Assembly (NCBI RefSeq): GCF_021412625.1
Contig: NZ_JAKCFI010000003.1
Span: forward strand, 1 to 64,000
Length of the DNA: 64,000 nucleotides
Reading direction: 5' to 3'
Origin: Myxococcus stipitatus
GTDB taxonomy: Bacteria > Myxococcota > Myxococcia > Myxococcales > Myxococcaceae
In this document: one piece after another, positions 26,751 to 36,113 of the stretch
How positions within the stretch are numbered: position 1 is the stretch's first letter
How the letters are laid out: every line of letters starts with the position of its first letter
Position numbers and translations under genes: made by a program
The notes under the pieces: model-generated
Told to the model about the DNA's origin: nothing
Seen by the model: the letters and a program-made list of their open reading frames with translations, nothing else
Database searches by the model: none

Positions 26751-28448
26751 ATGCCCCGTTTCGCTTCACGACCCGCTCGAACGTCCCTGACCTGCTGCGT
26801 CCTGCTGATGCTGTCGCTGGCTGGCTGCGACGACGACTCCTCCGCCAAGCCCACCCCGACCAGCCCCACGCCGGTGGATCCGACGCCGACGGATCCCGAG
26901 CCAGAGCCCGAGCCCGTCCCCTGGGACGGCACCTATACCGAGCTGGAGGACCCGGGGGACCTGGTGGACGAGGGTCCCTATGACGAGGCCTGCCGCTTCC
27001 TGGCGGCGGAGAACCCCGACCCGGCCGTCTGCGAGGACCCGTCCCAGTTCGACATCTCCGGGTGTGACGCGGCCGGGCTCGCGGCGACGGAGACGACCGG
27101 CATCTACTCGAGCCTCCTGCGAATCGAGCAGCGCCTGCGTGATGGGCAGCCCCCGTCGAACACCCTCGCGTGGAGCGCAGTCGACTTCCGGCTGTTCGCG
27201 GACGGCACCACGGGCACGGTGTTCCGAACGCCCCTCGTCACGCGGGAGACGTCGAACGGGCGCTTCTTCCTGCTCAGCAAGCGCCAGTTGCCCAACAACA
27301 CCACCACGACCACGGCCCTCATGGGGTGCCACGCGCGCACCCCGGGGCTCATCACCGGCTGCTTCGTGAGCTGCTCCTCCAACCCGCGCACCGGGCGCAC
27401 CGTGGGCACGTTCGCCGCGCATCGCATGTCGTGGCACGGCCACGAGGGCGAGTCCTCGGGAGGCCTGAAGCTCGTCTCCGAATCCTCCACGCCGGTGGGC
27501 CTGCCCGCGGACATCTACGTCGCCAAGGGGCACGCCTATGTCGTCTCGCTCGCCGAAGGCCCCCGGCTCGGCGGACTGAGCGTGTTCGACGTGAGCGACC
27601 GGAAGCACCCCGTGCTCAGGACGACCATCTCCCTCCCGGGTGACAACTCGTGGAACGGCGTCTGGTCGAAGGGCGACGCGCTCTACATCGCGGCCAACGG
27701 CTCCGGCCTCATCGTCTACGACATCTCCAAGCCTGCGGAGCCCGTCTTCGTCCGCCACTTCGAGACCGCCCCCTACGGAGTGCACACGGTGCTCGTGGAT
27801 GGAGACCGGCTCTACGCGATGGCGCCCAGCATCGGCACGTACGTCTACGACGTCACCCATCCCCTAGACCCCGTGCTGCGCACGGTCGTGTCGCCGGGGA
27901 CGGAGTTCGCGCTCGGCGGCCCCCATGATTCCTTCGTGTACGAGGGCCGGCTCTACATCAGCCACGAGTTCGACGGCTATATCGTCATGGACGTGTCCAA
28001 TCTGGACGACGTGAGGGTCCTGGGCCACTACCCCCACCCGGACAGGGGCTACGCGCACCACAGCGCGGTGGGCACGTTCGCCGGGCGCACGATTGCGTTC
28101 GAGGGCGGCGAGTTCAGCGGCGCCCATCTGCGAGTGCTCGACGTGGGCGCGCCCGAGCGCATCGTGAAGATGGGCGAGTTCCGCCTGCGGCCGGCGGCGT
28201 CCATCCACAACATCCTGCTGAAGGGCGAGCGGCTCTACATCGCCTGGTACCAGGAGGGCCTGCGCGTGCTGGATGTCTCCAACCCGACGAAGCCCACGCA
28301 GGTGGCGCACTACAACACGTTCCGCGACAGCGACCCGAACCGGACCGACAACCTCTTCGAGGGCGCCATCGGCGTGCGCCTGGGTGACGACGGCACCATC
28401 TACGTCGTGGACACGTCGCGCGGGCTGCTCATCTTCGACGAGGAGTGA
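26751..28448 (+). CDS. LVIVD-repeat lipoprotein, copy 1
   Basis: A 565-residue exported lipoprotein from ATG 26751. A hydrophobic signal ends in lipobox LAGC, with the lipidated Cys near residue 26. An Asp/Pro/Thr spacer (PTPTSPTPVDPTPTDPEPEPEP) follows. After an N-terminal domain rich in Cys pairs come about six propeller blades of LVIVD type (LSVFDVSDRKHPVL, LIVYDISKPAEPVF, TYVYDVTHPLDPVL, YIVMDVSNLDDVRVLG, LRVLDVGAPERIV, LRVLDVSNPTKPTQ). A surface binding role is likely; the ligand is unknown. The next gene is a tandem paralogue. Confidence 0.85.
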   Translation: MPRFASRPARTSLTCCVLLMLSLAGCDDDSSAKPTPTSPTPVDPTPTDPEPEPEPVPWDGTYTELEDPGDLVDEGPYDEACRFLAAENPDPAVCEDPSQFDISGCDAAGLAATETTGIYSSLLRIEQRLRDGQPPSNTLAWSAVDFRLFADGTTGTVFRTPLVTRETSNGRFFLLSKRQLPNNTTTTTALMGCHARTPGLITGCFVSCSSNPRTGRTVGTFAAHRMSWHGHEGESSGGLKLVSESSTPVGLPADIYVAKGHAYVVSLAEGPRLGGLSVFDVSDRKHPVLRTTISLPGDNSWNGVWSKGDALYIAANGSGLIVYDISKPAEPVFVRHFETAPYGVHTVLVDGDRLYAMAPSIGTYVYDVTHPLDPVLRTVVSPGTEFALGGPHDSFVYEGRLYISHEFDGYIVMDVSNLDDVRVLGHYPHPDRGYAHHSAVGTFAGRTIAFEGGEFSGAHLRVLDVGAPERIVKMGEFRLRPAASIHNILLKGERLYIAWYQEGLRVLDVSNPTKPTQVAHYNTFRDSDPNRTDNLFEGAIGVRLGDDGTIYVVDTSRGLLIFDEE

Positions 28449-28517
28449 GCCGCCGCGTCCGCGAGGGCCGCTGGCGCGGTGCGGGCCAGCGAATGGATGT
28501 GTGAGGTACGGTGACGA

Positions 28518-28539
28518 GGCCCACCTCCTGGGGTGGGCT
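28518..28539 (+). terminator. terminator-like hairpin between LVIVD paralogues
   Basis: A stem GCCCACC/GGTGGGC around a 6-base loop lies 70 bases after the first lipoprotein gene. The following TTCCCG is a poor U-tract. Confidence 0.4.
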
Positions 28540-28619
28540 TCCCGAAACAGTCGCCGGGTCCCTACACTTCGTGCCAGGGGGCTCCCTGGCCGGAGCGGGC
28601 TCCCTGGAAAGGGAGTGCG

Positions 28620-30197
28620 ATGAGGCCCACGCGTCTCGCGCTGATGGTCCTGCTCGCCAGCGTGGCATCCGCGTCCGGATGCTCCGACGCGGGGGACGCT
28701 CCCTGGGACGGCCACTACACACCGCTGGAGGAGCGGGGAGACTGGGTGGACTCCGGCCCCAAGTCCACGTGTCAGGTGCTCGACAGCCCCGAGGTGGCCT
28801 GTGGCTCGCTGGCGTCGTTCGACCTGTCGCGGTGCCAGCGGCGCACGCTGTCGACGTTGGAGCGCGAGGGCATCTACCGGGGGGAGCTGCGCGCGTCCTT
28901 CGGCGCGGTGGACCCGACGCCCAGGGGGCCGGTGGGCGCGGGCTTCAAGCTCGACACGCAAGGCTTCCCCCAGCGCGTCCAGGGGATGCCCGCCACCGAC
29001 GGGGTGTGGGACGCGAGGACGTTCCTCGTCTCCGGGCAGGACGCGAGCGGCTCGTTCACCTTCGTGGGCTGCAACGCGGTGAGCCCCCGCTCGCTGACGG
29101 GGTGCTATTCGCGGTGCCGTCAGGGGCGGCTCGTGGAGGCGGGAACGTTCCGGGTGGAGCGCATGGCGCGCTTCAAGGGCGAGGAGGACGCCTCCGGTGG
29201 GATGCGGCTGGTGTCGGAGACGTACGTGAGCCTGGGCATGCCGGTGGACGTGCATGTCGTGGGGCACCATGCGTACGTGGTGTCGCAGGACAAGCAGGGG
29301 GCGCCGGGGGGGCTGACGGTGTTCGACGTGAGCGACCCGGCGGCGCCGGTGCGGGTGGCGGAGCTGGTGCCTCCGGGCAACTCGGACTGGAAGGGCGTGG
29401 CGTCGCGGAAGGACGTGCTCTACGTCGCCAGCAGTCAGCGGGGCGTGGTGGTGGTGGACATCTCCGAGCCGACCGCGCCCCGGGTCATCGGCCACGTGCC
29501 AGAGGAGCCCACCGACGTCAGCCTGGTGAGCGTGGCGGAGGACCGGCTCTATGCGCTGGCGATGGCGCCCAGGTCGGGGACGTTGATGTTCGACTTGACC
29601 ACGCCCACGGCGCCGCAGCTGTTGGAGCGCATCGCGAGCGGCTCGCGGCTGTCGGACGAGCCCAACACCTCGCGGGGCGCGGTGTCGTACGAGGGGCGGC
29701 TGTATGTGAATCATCTGCACGACGGGTTGCAGGTCGTCGACGCGCGCAACGCCACGCGCGTGCAGGTGCTGGGGCGCTACACGTATCCGTACACCAACAG
29801 CCGCGCGAGCGCGGTGGGCACGTTCGCGGGGCGCGTCGTCGCGTTCGAGAGCAGCCTGGGGGTGGGGGCGCGGGTGCGGGCGTTGGACGTCACGGACCCA
29901 GCGCACATCGTGAAGATTGGCGAGTACGGGTTGCGGGGCGCGGTGTCGCCCCGGGGGATGGAGCTGCGCGGCAACCGGCTGTACATGACGTACCACCAGG
30001 AGGGCGTGCGCGTGCTGGACGTGTCCAACCCCACGCGCCCCCGCGAGGTGGCGTACTTCAACAGCTTCCGGGAGACGGACCCGAACCGGGGCGACTCGAT
30101 GATGGAGGGCGCCACCGGACTCCAGGTGCCCGGGGACGGACACGTCTACGTGGTGGATACGTCCCGCGGGCTGCTGGTGCTCACGGAGCCACAGTAG
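28620..30197 (+). CDS. LVIVD-repeat lipoprotein, copy 2
   Basis: A 525-residue paralogue of the preceding gene, from ATG 28620 preceded by GGGAG. The lipobox is ASGC, and WDGHYTPLEERGDWVDSGP matches WDGTYTELEDPGDLVDEGP of copy 1. The same order of Cys-rich domain and LVIVD blades follows, ending in the shared string VVDTSRGLL. The acidic Pro spacer of copy 1 is missing. The two genes arose by tandem duplication and have since diverged widely. Protein location would be the cell envelope. Confidence 0.85.
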   Translation: MRPTRLALMVLLASVASASGCSDAGDAPWDGHYTPLEERGDWVDSGPKSTCQVLDSPEVACGSLASFDLSRCQRRTLSTLEREGIYRGELRASFGAVDPTPRGPVGAGFKLDTQGFPQRVQGMPATDGVWDARTFLVSGQDASGSFTFVGCNAVSPRSLTGCYSRCRQGRLVEAGTFRVERMARFKGEEDASGGMRLVSETYVSLGMPVDVHVVGHHAYVVSQDKQGAPGGLTVFDVSDPAAPVRVAELVPPGNSDWKGVASRKDVLYVASSQRGVVVVDISEPTAPRVIGHVPEEPTDVSLVSVAEDRLYALAMAPRSGTLMFDLTTPTAPQLLERIASGSRLSDEPNTSRGAVSYEGRLYVNHLHDGLQVVDARNATRVQVLGRYTYPYTNSRASAVGTFAGRVVAFESSLGVGARVRALDVTDPAHIVKIGEYGLRGAVSPRGMELRGNRLYMTYHQEGVRVLDVSNPTRPREVAYFNSFRETDPNRGDSMMEGATGLQVPGDGHVYVVDTSRGLLVLTEPQ

Positions 30198-30212
30198 GGC
30201 CGTGGCCTCGCG

Positions 30213-30674
30213 CTATTCCAGCCAGTAGAGGTGACCCGAGCCGCGCAGGGCCCGCGACAGGAACTCCTGGAACGACTCCGCGATGCGGCGGACCTCTCGT
30301 GGATAGGTCTCGTGATACGCGTCGAGCAGGGGATAGGGGCCGCCCGTCGGGGTCACGTCGACCAGGACCCAATCCGAGTCCTGGCAGTCCACGAGTGGGA
30401 AGAAGGAAGCCCTTTCGGGAGCGCCCTGGTCGCGCCTGCGTAGACGCACGCATGCGCGCTCGATGTCGTCGAGCGAGAGGATGCTGTAGTTCGAATCAGG
30501 GAGCGGTTTGAACAGCTCCGCGCCGTCACAGCGGAGATAGAACGCGCGAAGGTCCGCATCCAACCGCCACCCCATCCTCTCCTCGAATGCGGCAATCCGT
30601 TCCGCCGTCGCCGGAGGCCGTGGGAAGTGCGCACGAACGACTTCGTCCAGGAGCGTGTCGAGCGTCATGGTCAA
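30213..30674 (-). CDS. SMI1/KNR4 (SUKH) family protein
   Basis: A 153-residue protein with the SUKH pattern: PPATAERIAAFEERMGWRLDADLRAFYLRCDGAEL, then a middle strand ILSLDDIERA and the C-terminal FQEFLSRALRG. In bacteria this fold commonly acts as immunity protein against contact-dependent or polymorphic toxins. No toxin gene is adjacent, but a fragment of another immunity-like gene lies just upstream, so this looks like part of an orphan immunity cluster. ATG 30668 is an equally possible start. Confidence 0.8.
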   Translation of the reverse strand: MTMTLDTLLDEVVRAHFPRPPATAERIAAFEERMGWRLDADLRAFYLRCDGAELFKPLPDSNYSILSLDDIERACVRLRRRDQGAPERASFFPLVDCQDSDWVLVDVTPTGGPYPLLDAYHETYPREVRRIAESFQEFLSRALRGSGHLYWLE

Positions 30675-30759
30675 TCACTGTAGGGCCTGTCGGGGCCGAC
30701 GGAGCTCCAGCTCATGGGGATGCGATGCCCCGAGAGCATTGGCATCTCCTTGCCATGGC

Positions 30760-30957
30760 TCATGGCTCGAACTCCCAATTGAAGTGTCGGCGCAGCAAAT
30801 CGACACAGCCGCTCCAGCTCTCCGCCACGCAAGAAGCAACGATGCGCTCGAGCGCATGAATGAGGTCGTCGCGGTCGTACCGGCGCATCACGATGATGCG
30901 CCCCCAGGCGAGGATCTCCCCCTCAACATCCAACTGCTCCAGTCCCCCGGGAGGCGA
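30760..30957 (-). pseudogene. C-terminal remnant of an immunity-type gene
   Basis: After the stop of the GGDEF gene the same frame stays open for 65 codons and reads as good protein: GLEQLDVEGEILAWGRIIVM, a run of charged helix, then LLRRHFNWEFEP and a stop. There is no obvious start codon with ribosome site. The ending resembles the W-E-F-E ends common in myxobacterial immunity proteins. It is best read as a truncated gene left beside the SUKH gene. Confidence 0.5.
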
Positions 30958-30960
30958 GGT

Positions 30961-32976
30961 TCACGTCTCGATGCGATTGCGCCCGTTCGACTTCGCGCGG
31001 TGGAGCCGCGTATCCGCCACGCGCAAGAGCTCCTCCATCGTGCCGCCGTCCCCCGGCGTCGCCGCGATGCCCGCGCTCACCGTGATGTGGAAGGACTCGC
31101 CCGCGTCCCCCTCGAAGCGCATGTCCGCCACCTCCGTCATCGTCCGCGTGAGGATGGCCTTCGCGCTCTCCACCGTCTCCCCCAACAGCGCCACCACGAA
31201 CTCCTCCCCGCCCCACCGCCCGCGCACGTCCTCCCTCCGGAAGCGCGCCCCCAACAGCCGCCCCAGCCGCGTCAACACACGGTCCCCCGCCAGGTGCCCG
31301 TACTTGTCGTTCACCTGCTTGAAGTGGTCCACGTCCAGGAAGCACACCGCCAGGGGCCGCTGCTGCCGCCCCGCCTCCGACAACCGCGCCCGCAACCCCT
31401 CGATGAACGGCCGCCGCATCAACAACCCCGTCAGCGCGTCCCGCTCCGCCCGCTCCCGCGACAGCCGCGCCCGCTCCAGCCGCGCCTGCACTCGCGCCCG
31501 CAACTCCTCGCGCAACACCGGCTTCGAGATGTAGTCGTCCGCCCCCGCCTGGAACGCCGCCAGCCGGAACTCCAACCCCAGGTGCGCCGTAATCAACAAC
31601 ACCGGCAGCTCCTGCCACTCCGGCGTCGACCGCAGGATGCGACACAAGTCGAACCCGCTCGGCCCCGGCATCTGCACGTCCAACAACAACAGGTCCGGCC
31701 GGTGCTCCGCCAACGACTCCATCAGCCGGTGCGCGTCGCTCAGCCCCACCACCTCCACCTGGTCGCTCGCCAACGCATGCACCAGCACCGCGATGGCCTC
31801 CAGGTCGTCATCCACCACCAACACCCGCGAACGCTCCGGCCGCCGCGCCGCCACCATCCGCTCCGCCGCCGACGCGAAGTCCAACCCCGTCAACGGCCGG
31901 GGCAGGAACAACGACGCCCCCGCGTGCGCCGCCGCCACCCGGTCCTCCAACCCCAACGCCTCCCCCGTGAACGCCAACGGCAACGCCTCCAGCCCCGGCT
32001 CCGCGCGCAGCACGTGCGCCGCCTGGATGCCGCCCTGGGGCCCGCCCAGATCCATGTGGATGAGCGCCCCATCCACCCACTGCCGGCGCGCCACCGCCCG
32101 CGCCCCCTCCGGCGTCCCCGCCGTCACCACCCGCACCACGTGCGTCCGCCCCAGCCGCTCCGCCTCCGCCAACACCCGCGAGTCCTCGTCCACCACCAGC
32201 AACACCCCCTCCGTCGGCAACACCGGAGCGGGCACCACCCGGGGCGGCGGCGCCAGGGGGACCCGCGTCGTCGCCACCAGGTCCCGGAACGCCGCGTCCA
32301 CCGCCCCCCAGTCCAACGCCAGGCCCTCGCGCCCCGGCCGCAACACGTCCTCCAACTTCCCCGCCGCCGCGCTCACCGCCGCGAAGCCATAGCTGCCCGC
32401 CGTCCCATGCATCTTGTGCACGAGCACGTACGCGTCCTCCAACGCCGCCCCCGCCCGCGCCTCCCGCAGCAGTGCCTCCAGCGCCGCCACCTTGTCCTTC
32501 AACCGCGCGCCGTACTCCGCGTTCAGCGCCGCCAAGCTCGCCGCCAGCTCGTCGCCCGGGTCCACGTCCGCCAACGCCCGGGGGCTCGCCGGCGGAGGCA
32601 ACGCCCGCGTGAAGAGCTGGCTCACCCAGACGAACAGCTCCTCCGGCCGGTACGGCTTGTGGATGATGCGCGCCACCCGCAGCTGCCGCGTCAGCAGCTC
32701 GTGGCTCTTCAGGTCCTTCCAGAACGCGGACGCGAACAACACCGGCAGCTCCGGCTGCGTCTCGCGCAGCTCGCGGATGAAGTCCGTCCCCGTCACTCCC
32801 GGCAACAGGCCATCCACGATGGCCGCGTCCACCTTCGTCCTCGACAGGAGCGTGCGCGCCTCCACCGCCGTGCGCGCCGCCTCCACGCGAAAGCCCTTCT
32901 CGCGCAGGAAGGCCGAGACCAGGTTCTGCAGGTCCTTGTCGTCCTCGAGGAACAGGAGCGTCCGCGCCTCGCTCAT
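30961..32976 (-). CDS. multi-receiver diguanylate cyclase (REC-Hpt-REC-REC-GGDEF)
   Basis: A 671-residue signalling protein. A first receiver (LLFLEDDKDLQ, Asp in AAIVDGLLPG) is followed by an Hpt-like helix bundle with the candidate phospho-His in HKMHGTAGSYG. A second, degenerate receiver-like region lacks a clear acceptor Asp. A third receiver (VLVVDDDLEAI, LLLLDVQMPG) leads to a GGDEF domain with the active RWGGEEF loop, which makes cyclic di-GMP. Its ATG overlaps the hybrid kinase stop (ATGA), so phosphoryl flow from that kinase is likely. Confidence 0.88.
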   Translation of the reverse strand: MSEARTLLFLEDDKDLQNLVSAFLREKGFRVEAARTAVEARTLLSRTKVDAAIVDGLLPGVTGTDFIRELRETQPELPVLFASAFWKDLKSHELLTRQLRVARIIHKPYRPEELFVWVSQLFTRALPPPASPRALADVDPGDELAASLAALNAEYGARLKDKVAALEALLREARAGAALEDAYVLVHKMHGTAGSYGFAAVSAAAGKLEDVLRPGREGLALDWGAVDAAFRDLVATTRVPLAPPPRVVPAPVLPTEGVLLVVDEDSRVLAEAERLGRTHVVRVVTAGTPEGARAVARRQWVDGALIHMDLGGPQGGIQAAHVLRAEPGLEALPLAFTGEALGLEDRVAAAHAGASLFLPRPLTGLDFASAAERMVAARRPERSRVLVVDDDLEAIAVLVHALASDQVEVVGLSDAHRLMESLAEHRPDLLLLDVQMPGPSGFDLCRILRSTPEWQELPVLLITAHLGLEFRLAAFQAGADDYISKPVLREELRARVQARLERARLSRERAERDALTGLLMRRPFIEGLRARLSEAGRQQRPLAVCFLDVDHFKQVNDKYGHLAGDRVLTRLGRLLGARFRREDVRGRWGGEEFVVALLGETVESAKAILTRTMTEVADMRFEGDAGESFHITVSAGIAATPGDGGTMEELLRVADTRLHRAKSNGRNRIET

Positions 32977-35531
32977 GACATCGCCTTTCTCGTCGGCTCG
33001 ATGGCCTCTTTGCGCGACAGCAGTCCGCTGAGCAGCTCCCGCACGGAGGCCACCAGCTCCTCCTCCGTCGAGCGCGCCTTCATCAAGTGTCGGGTGATGC
33101 CCAACGTGAGCTGCCGCTGGTCCGCCCGCGACAGCTCCCGCGCAGTAAACACGATGAGGGGCGTGGCCCGCCCCCGCTCCTGGCGCAGGATGTCCACCAC
33201 TTCAAACCCGTCCAGCCGAGGCAACGCCACGTCCAGCACGATGAGGTCCGGCGGCGTCTCCCGCGCCAGCTCCACCGCGCTCTCCCCATCCGCCGCCTCG
33301 AACACCTGCACGCTGCCCAGCTTCTCCAGCTGCGCGGAGATGATGCGCCGGGTGGTGGCGTCGTCGTCCACCACCAGCACCCGCGCCTGTCCGGGCCTGC
33401 GCATCGCGCAGCGCAGCGCCGCCAACAACCGCGACGCCTCCAGCGGCTTGGGCACCCAGTCCACCCACAGCGGGCGCCCCACGCCCTCCTCCTCGGACGA
33501 GCGCCCCGACAGCGCCAGCATCGGCAGGTCGCGCGTGCGCGGCTGCTCTCGCAGCCCCCGCACCCACTCCAGCGCGTGCCCGTCCGGCATCTGCGTGTCC
33601 AGCACCACCGCGTCCGGCAGCACGTCCTCCACCGCCTTCGCCGCCTCCACCAGCGACGAGACGCGCACCACCCGGTAGCCCTCGTTCGTCAGCAGCCCGC
33701 GCAGCAGCGTGGACAGCTCCAGGTCCGCCGTCGCCACCAGCACCGTGTGCCGCGACGCGTCCCGGACGGGCCCCACCACCGCGTGCGAGCCCGACACCGC
33801 GCGCAGCGGCGCCTCCAGCGTGAAGGTGAACGTCGACCCCCGCCCCAGCTCGCTCACCACCTCGATGCGCCCGCCGTGCTGGTTCACGATGGCCTGCGAG
33901 ATGGCCAGCCCCAGGCCCGTGCCACCCTTGGAGCGCGTGTCCGAGCCGTCCAGCTGCTGGAAGCGCCCGAAGAGCTTCTGCCGCTGCTCCTCCGCGATGC
34001 CCGGCCCCCGGTCCACCACGCCGAAGCGCACCTGCCCCGCGCCCTCCGGCCGCACGCGCACCGTCACCTCCGCCCCGGACGGCGAGAACTTCACCGCGTT
34101 GGACACCAGGTTGGTGAGCACCTGGATGAGCCGGTCGCGGTCGCCCCTCACCTTCGGCGCGTCCTCCACGTCCGCGCGCAGCGACACGCCCGCCGCGTCC
34201 GCCATGCCGCGCACGCCCGCGAACGTCGCCTCCACCAGCTCGTGGCACTCCAGCGGGGCCAGCTTCAGCTCCAGCTTGCCCGCCTCCATCTTCTCCAGGT
34301 CGAGGATGTCGTTGATGAGCCGGATGAGGCGCTCGGTGTTCGTGCGCGCGATGCGCACCATGTCCAGCGCCTGCGCCGGCATCTCCCCCACGATGCCGCC
34401 CTCCAGCAGGCCCAGCGAGCCGCGGATGGAGGTGAGCGGCGTGCGCAGCTCGTGGCTCACCGTGGAGACGAACTCGTTCTTCATCCGCTCCACCTCCTTG
34501 CGCTCGGTGATGTCGCGCACGAAGGCGGTGAAGCGCGCGGGGCCCTCGCCGGGCACGCGCAGCATCGTCAGCTCCGCCGGGAACATGCTCCCGTCCGCGC
34601 GCAGGCACGGCGACTCCACGCGCGTGGCCCCGCGCGCCGTGTCGCGCAGCGCGGCGGCCACCTCCTCGCGCTTGCCCGCCGGCAGCGACGCGGGCAGCGC
34701 CAGCGCCAGGAAGTCGCGCCCGCGCGCCTGGGCCTCCGACAAGAGGAAGACGCGCTCGGCCGTGGGGTTGAGCTCCAGCAGCCGCCCCTCCTCGTCCAGC
34801 AGCAGGATGCCGTCCGGGGCCGCCTCCAGGATGGCCGCCTTGCGCGCCTCGCTCGCGCGCTGGTCCGCGCTCGCGCGCACCAGGTCCTGGCCGCGCTCCT
34901 CCACGCGCCGCTCCAGGTCCTGGTTGAGCAGGGCCAGCTGCGTGCCCACGCGCGACAGCCGCACCAGCACCACCAGCACGTACGCCCCCAGCACCACCGA
35001 CACCACGAAGAGGACGATGCGAGAGCGCTCGTTCGCGCGCTGCGCCTCCTCGTAGAGCTGGAGGAAGGTGCCCATCAGCCGTTCGGCCTGGGCGCTGGCG
35101 GAGCGCTCCAACAGCGCCTGGAGCGCCACGTCCGACGCGCGCCGGTCGCCTCGGGCCTCCGCCTGACGCGAGCGCTCCAACAGCGCCTGGTCGTCCTCCA
35201 GCGCGCGCGCGTACCCGTCCAGCACCGCGCCCAGCACGCCCCGCTCCTCGCGCGAGAGGAACGACGGGAAGTCGCGCAGCGCGTCCGCGCGGGCCCGCAG
35301 CGCGGCGAAGGCCGGCGCCTGGGAGCCATGCAGCTGCGGCAGGCCCAGCCGCTCGCGCAGCACGTCCTGCTCCAGCTCCACGCTGGCGACGCGCAGCTGC
35401 TGCAGCAGGGCGCGGTAGCGGTCGCTCTGCGCCGTCGCCCAGGGGCGACCCCACGCGAACAGGCCGCAGAGCGCGAGCAGCGCCACCCCCGCGAGCCCCA
35501 CGGAGCGCTTGGACAGACGGGTCCGCGTCAT
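32973..35531 (-). CDS. hybrid sensor histidine kinase with two receivers
   Basis: An 852-residue membrane kinase from ATG 35531. TM1 is near 10-27, then comes a helical periplasmic region, and TM2 is IVLFVVSVVLGAYVLVVLVRL. A PAS domain follows (ILEAAPDGILLLDEEGRLLELNPTAERVF), then HisKA (VSTVSHELRTPLTSIRGSL), then the ATPase domain ([34 protein letters not shown]). Two C-terminal receivers carry VVLDTQMPDG and LIVLDVALPRLDG. Start and stop both overlap the neighbouring genes by ATGA, so the three-gene unit is translationally coupled. Confidence 0.92.
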   Translation of the reverse strand: MTRTRLSKRSVGLAGVALLALCGLFAWGRPWATAQSDRYRALLQQLRVASVELEQDVLRERLGLPQLHGSQAPAFAALRARADALRDFPSFLSREERGVLGAVLDGYARALEDDQALLERSRQAEARGDRRASDVALQALLERSASAQAERLMGTFLQLYEEAQRANERSRIVLFVVSVVLGAYVLVVLVRLSRVGTQLALLNQDLERRVEERGQDLVRASADQRASEARKAAILEAAPDGILLLDEEGRLLELNPTAERVFLLSEAQARGRDFLALALPASLPAGKREEVAAALRDTARGATRVESPCLRADGSMFPAELTMLRVPGEGPARFTAFVRDITERKEVERMKNEFVSTVSHELRTPLTSIRGSLGLLEGGIVGEMPAQALDMVRIARTNTERLIRLINDILDLEKMEAGKLELKLAPLECHELVEATFAGVRGMADAAGVSLRADVEDAPKVRGDRDRLIQVLTNLVSNAVKFSPSGAEVTVRVRPEGAGQVRFGVVDRGPGIAEEQRQKLFGRFQQLDGSDTRSKGGTGLGLAISQAIVNQHGGRIEVVSELGRGSTFTFTLEAPLRAVSGSHAVVGPVRDASRHTVLVATADLELSTLLRGLLTNEGYRVVRVSSLVEAAKAVEDVLPDAVVLDTQMPDGHALEWVRGLREQPRTRDLPMLALSGRSSEEEGVGRPLWVDWVPKPLEASRLLAALRCAMRRPGQARVLVVDDDATTRRIISAQLEKLGSVQVFEAADGESAVELARETPPDLIVLDVALPRLDGFEVVDILRQERGRATPLIVFTARELSRADQRQLTLGITRHLMKARSTEEELVASVRELLSGLLSRKEAIEPTRKAMS

Positions 35532-35905
35532 CCCGCCACCAGCTTGCGAATCTCCTGGGGCAGCGTCATGGGGTCGAAGGGCTTGCCAATCACTCCCGCG
35601 GCGCCCAGCTCCAGGTAGCGCGCCACCTCCTGCTTCTGCACCTTCGCCGTCATGAAGATGATGGGCGTGCGCGACGTGGCGTCCTGGGCGCGCAGCCTGC
35701 CGAACGTCGTGGGCCCGTCCATGCCGGGCATCATCACGTCGAGCAGGATGAGGTCGGGCAGCTCCGCCAGCGCCACCGCGAGCGCCTCCGTCCCCGACGC
35801 CGCGAGCACCGTCTCCCACCCGCCCACGCGGCTGAGGCTGAGCCGGCCGATGGCACGGATGTCCTCCTCGTCATCCACGAGCATCACCTTGCGAAGCGTC
35901 GTCAT
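35528..35905 (-). CDS. single-domain response regulator
   Basis: A 125-residue CheY-like protein from ATG 35905. The acidic pocket is DDEED at 11-15, the phospho-acceptor is Asp56 (LILLDVMMPG), with Thr near 86 (IIFMTAK) and Lys in IGKPFDP. It has no output domain. It is first in the operon with the hybrid kinase and the diguanylate cyclase and may shuttle phosphate between them. Confidence 0.9.
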   Translation of the reverse strand: MTTLRKVMLVDDEEDIRAIGRLSLSRVGGWETVLAASGTEALAVALAELPDLILLDVMMPGMDGPTTFGRLRAQDATSRTPIIFMTAKVQKQEVARYLELGAAGVIGKPFDPMTLPQEIRKLVAG

Positions 35906-36113
35906 GCGAACAGTCCTCGGGGTCGTTGCGGGGGTGGGGCGCGACCAGGATGGAGGGAACGGCTGCACGCTAGCTCGCGGGGCGCGAACCGGGGCACTCC
36001 CGTGCTACCGCATCCGGGCCCGTCCAGGCAGTGGACGTCCGTCCAAGGCCGCTCCCCCGGCGGGGAGGCGAGGCCCCGCCCTCCCGCCGTGGGTGGCGAT
36101 GGAGTCGCCCGAC

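Noticed and set aside
30741-30760. TGGCAT...TTGC resembling a sigma-54 promoter
   Set aside because: The spacing between GG and GC is one base short and it lies at the 3' end of a gene remnant.
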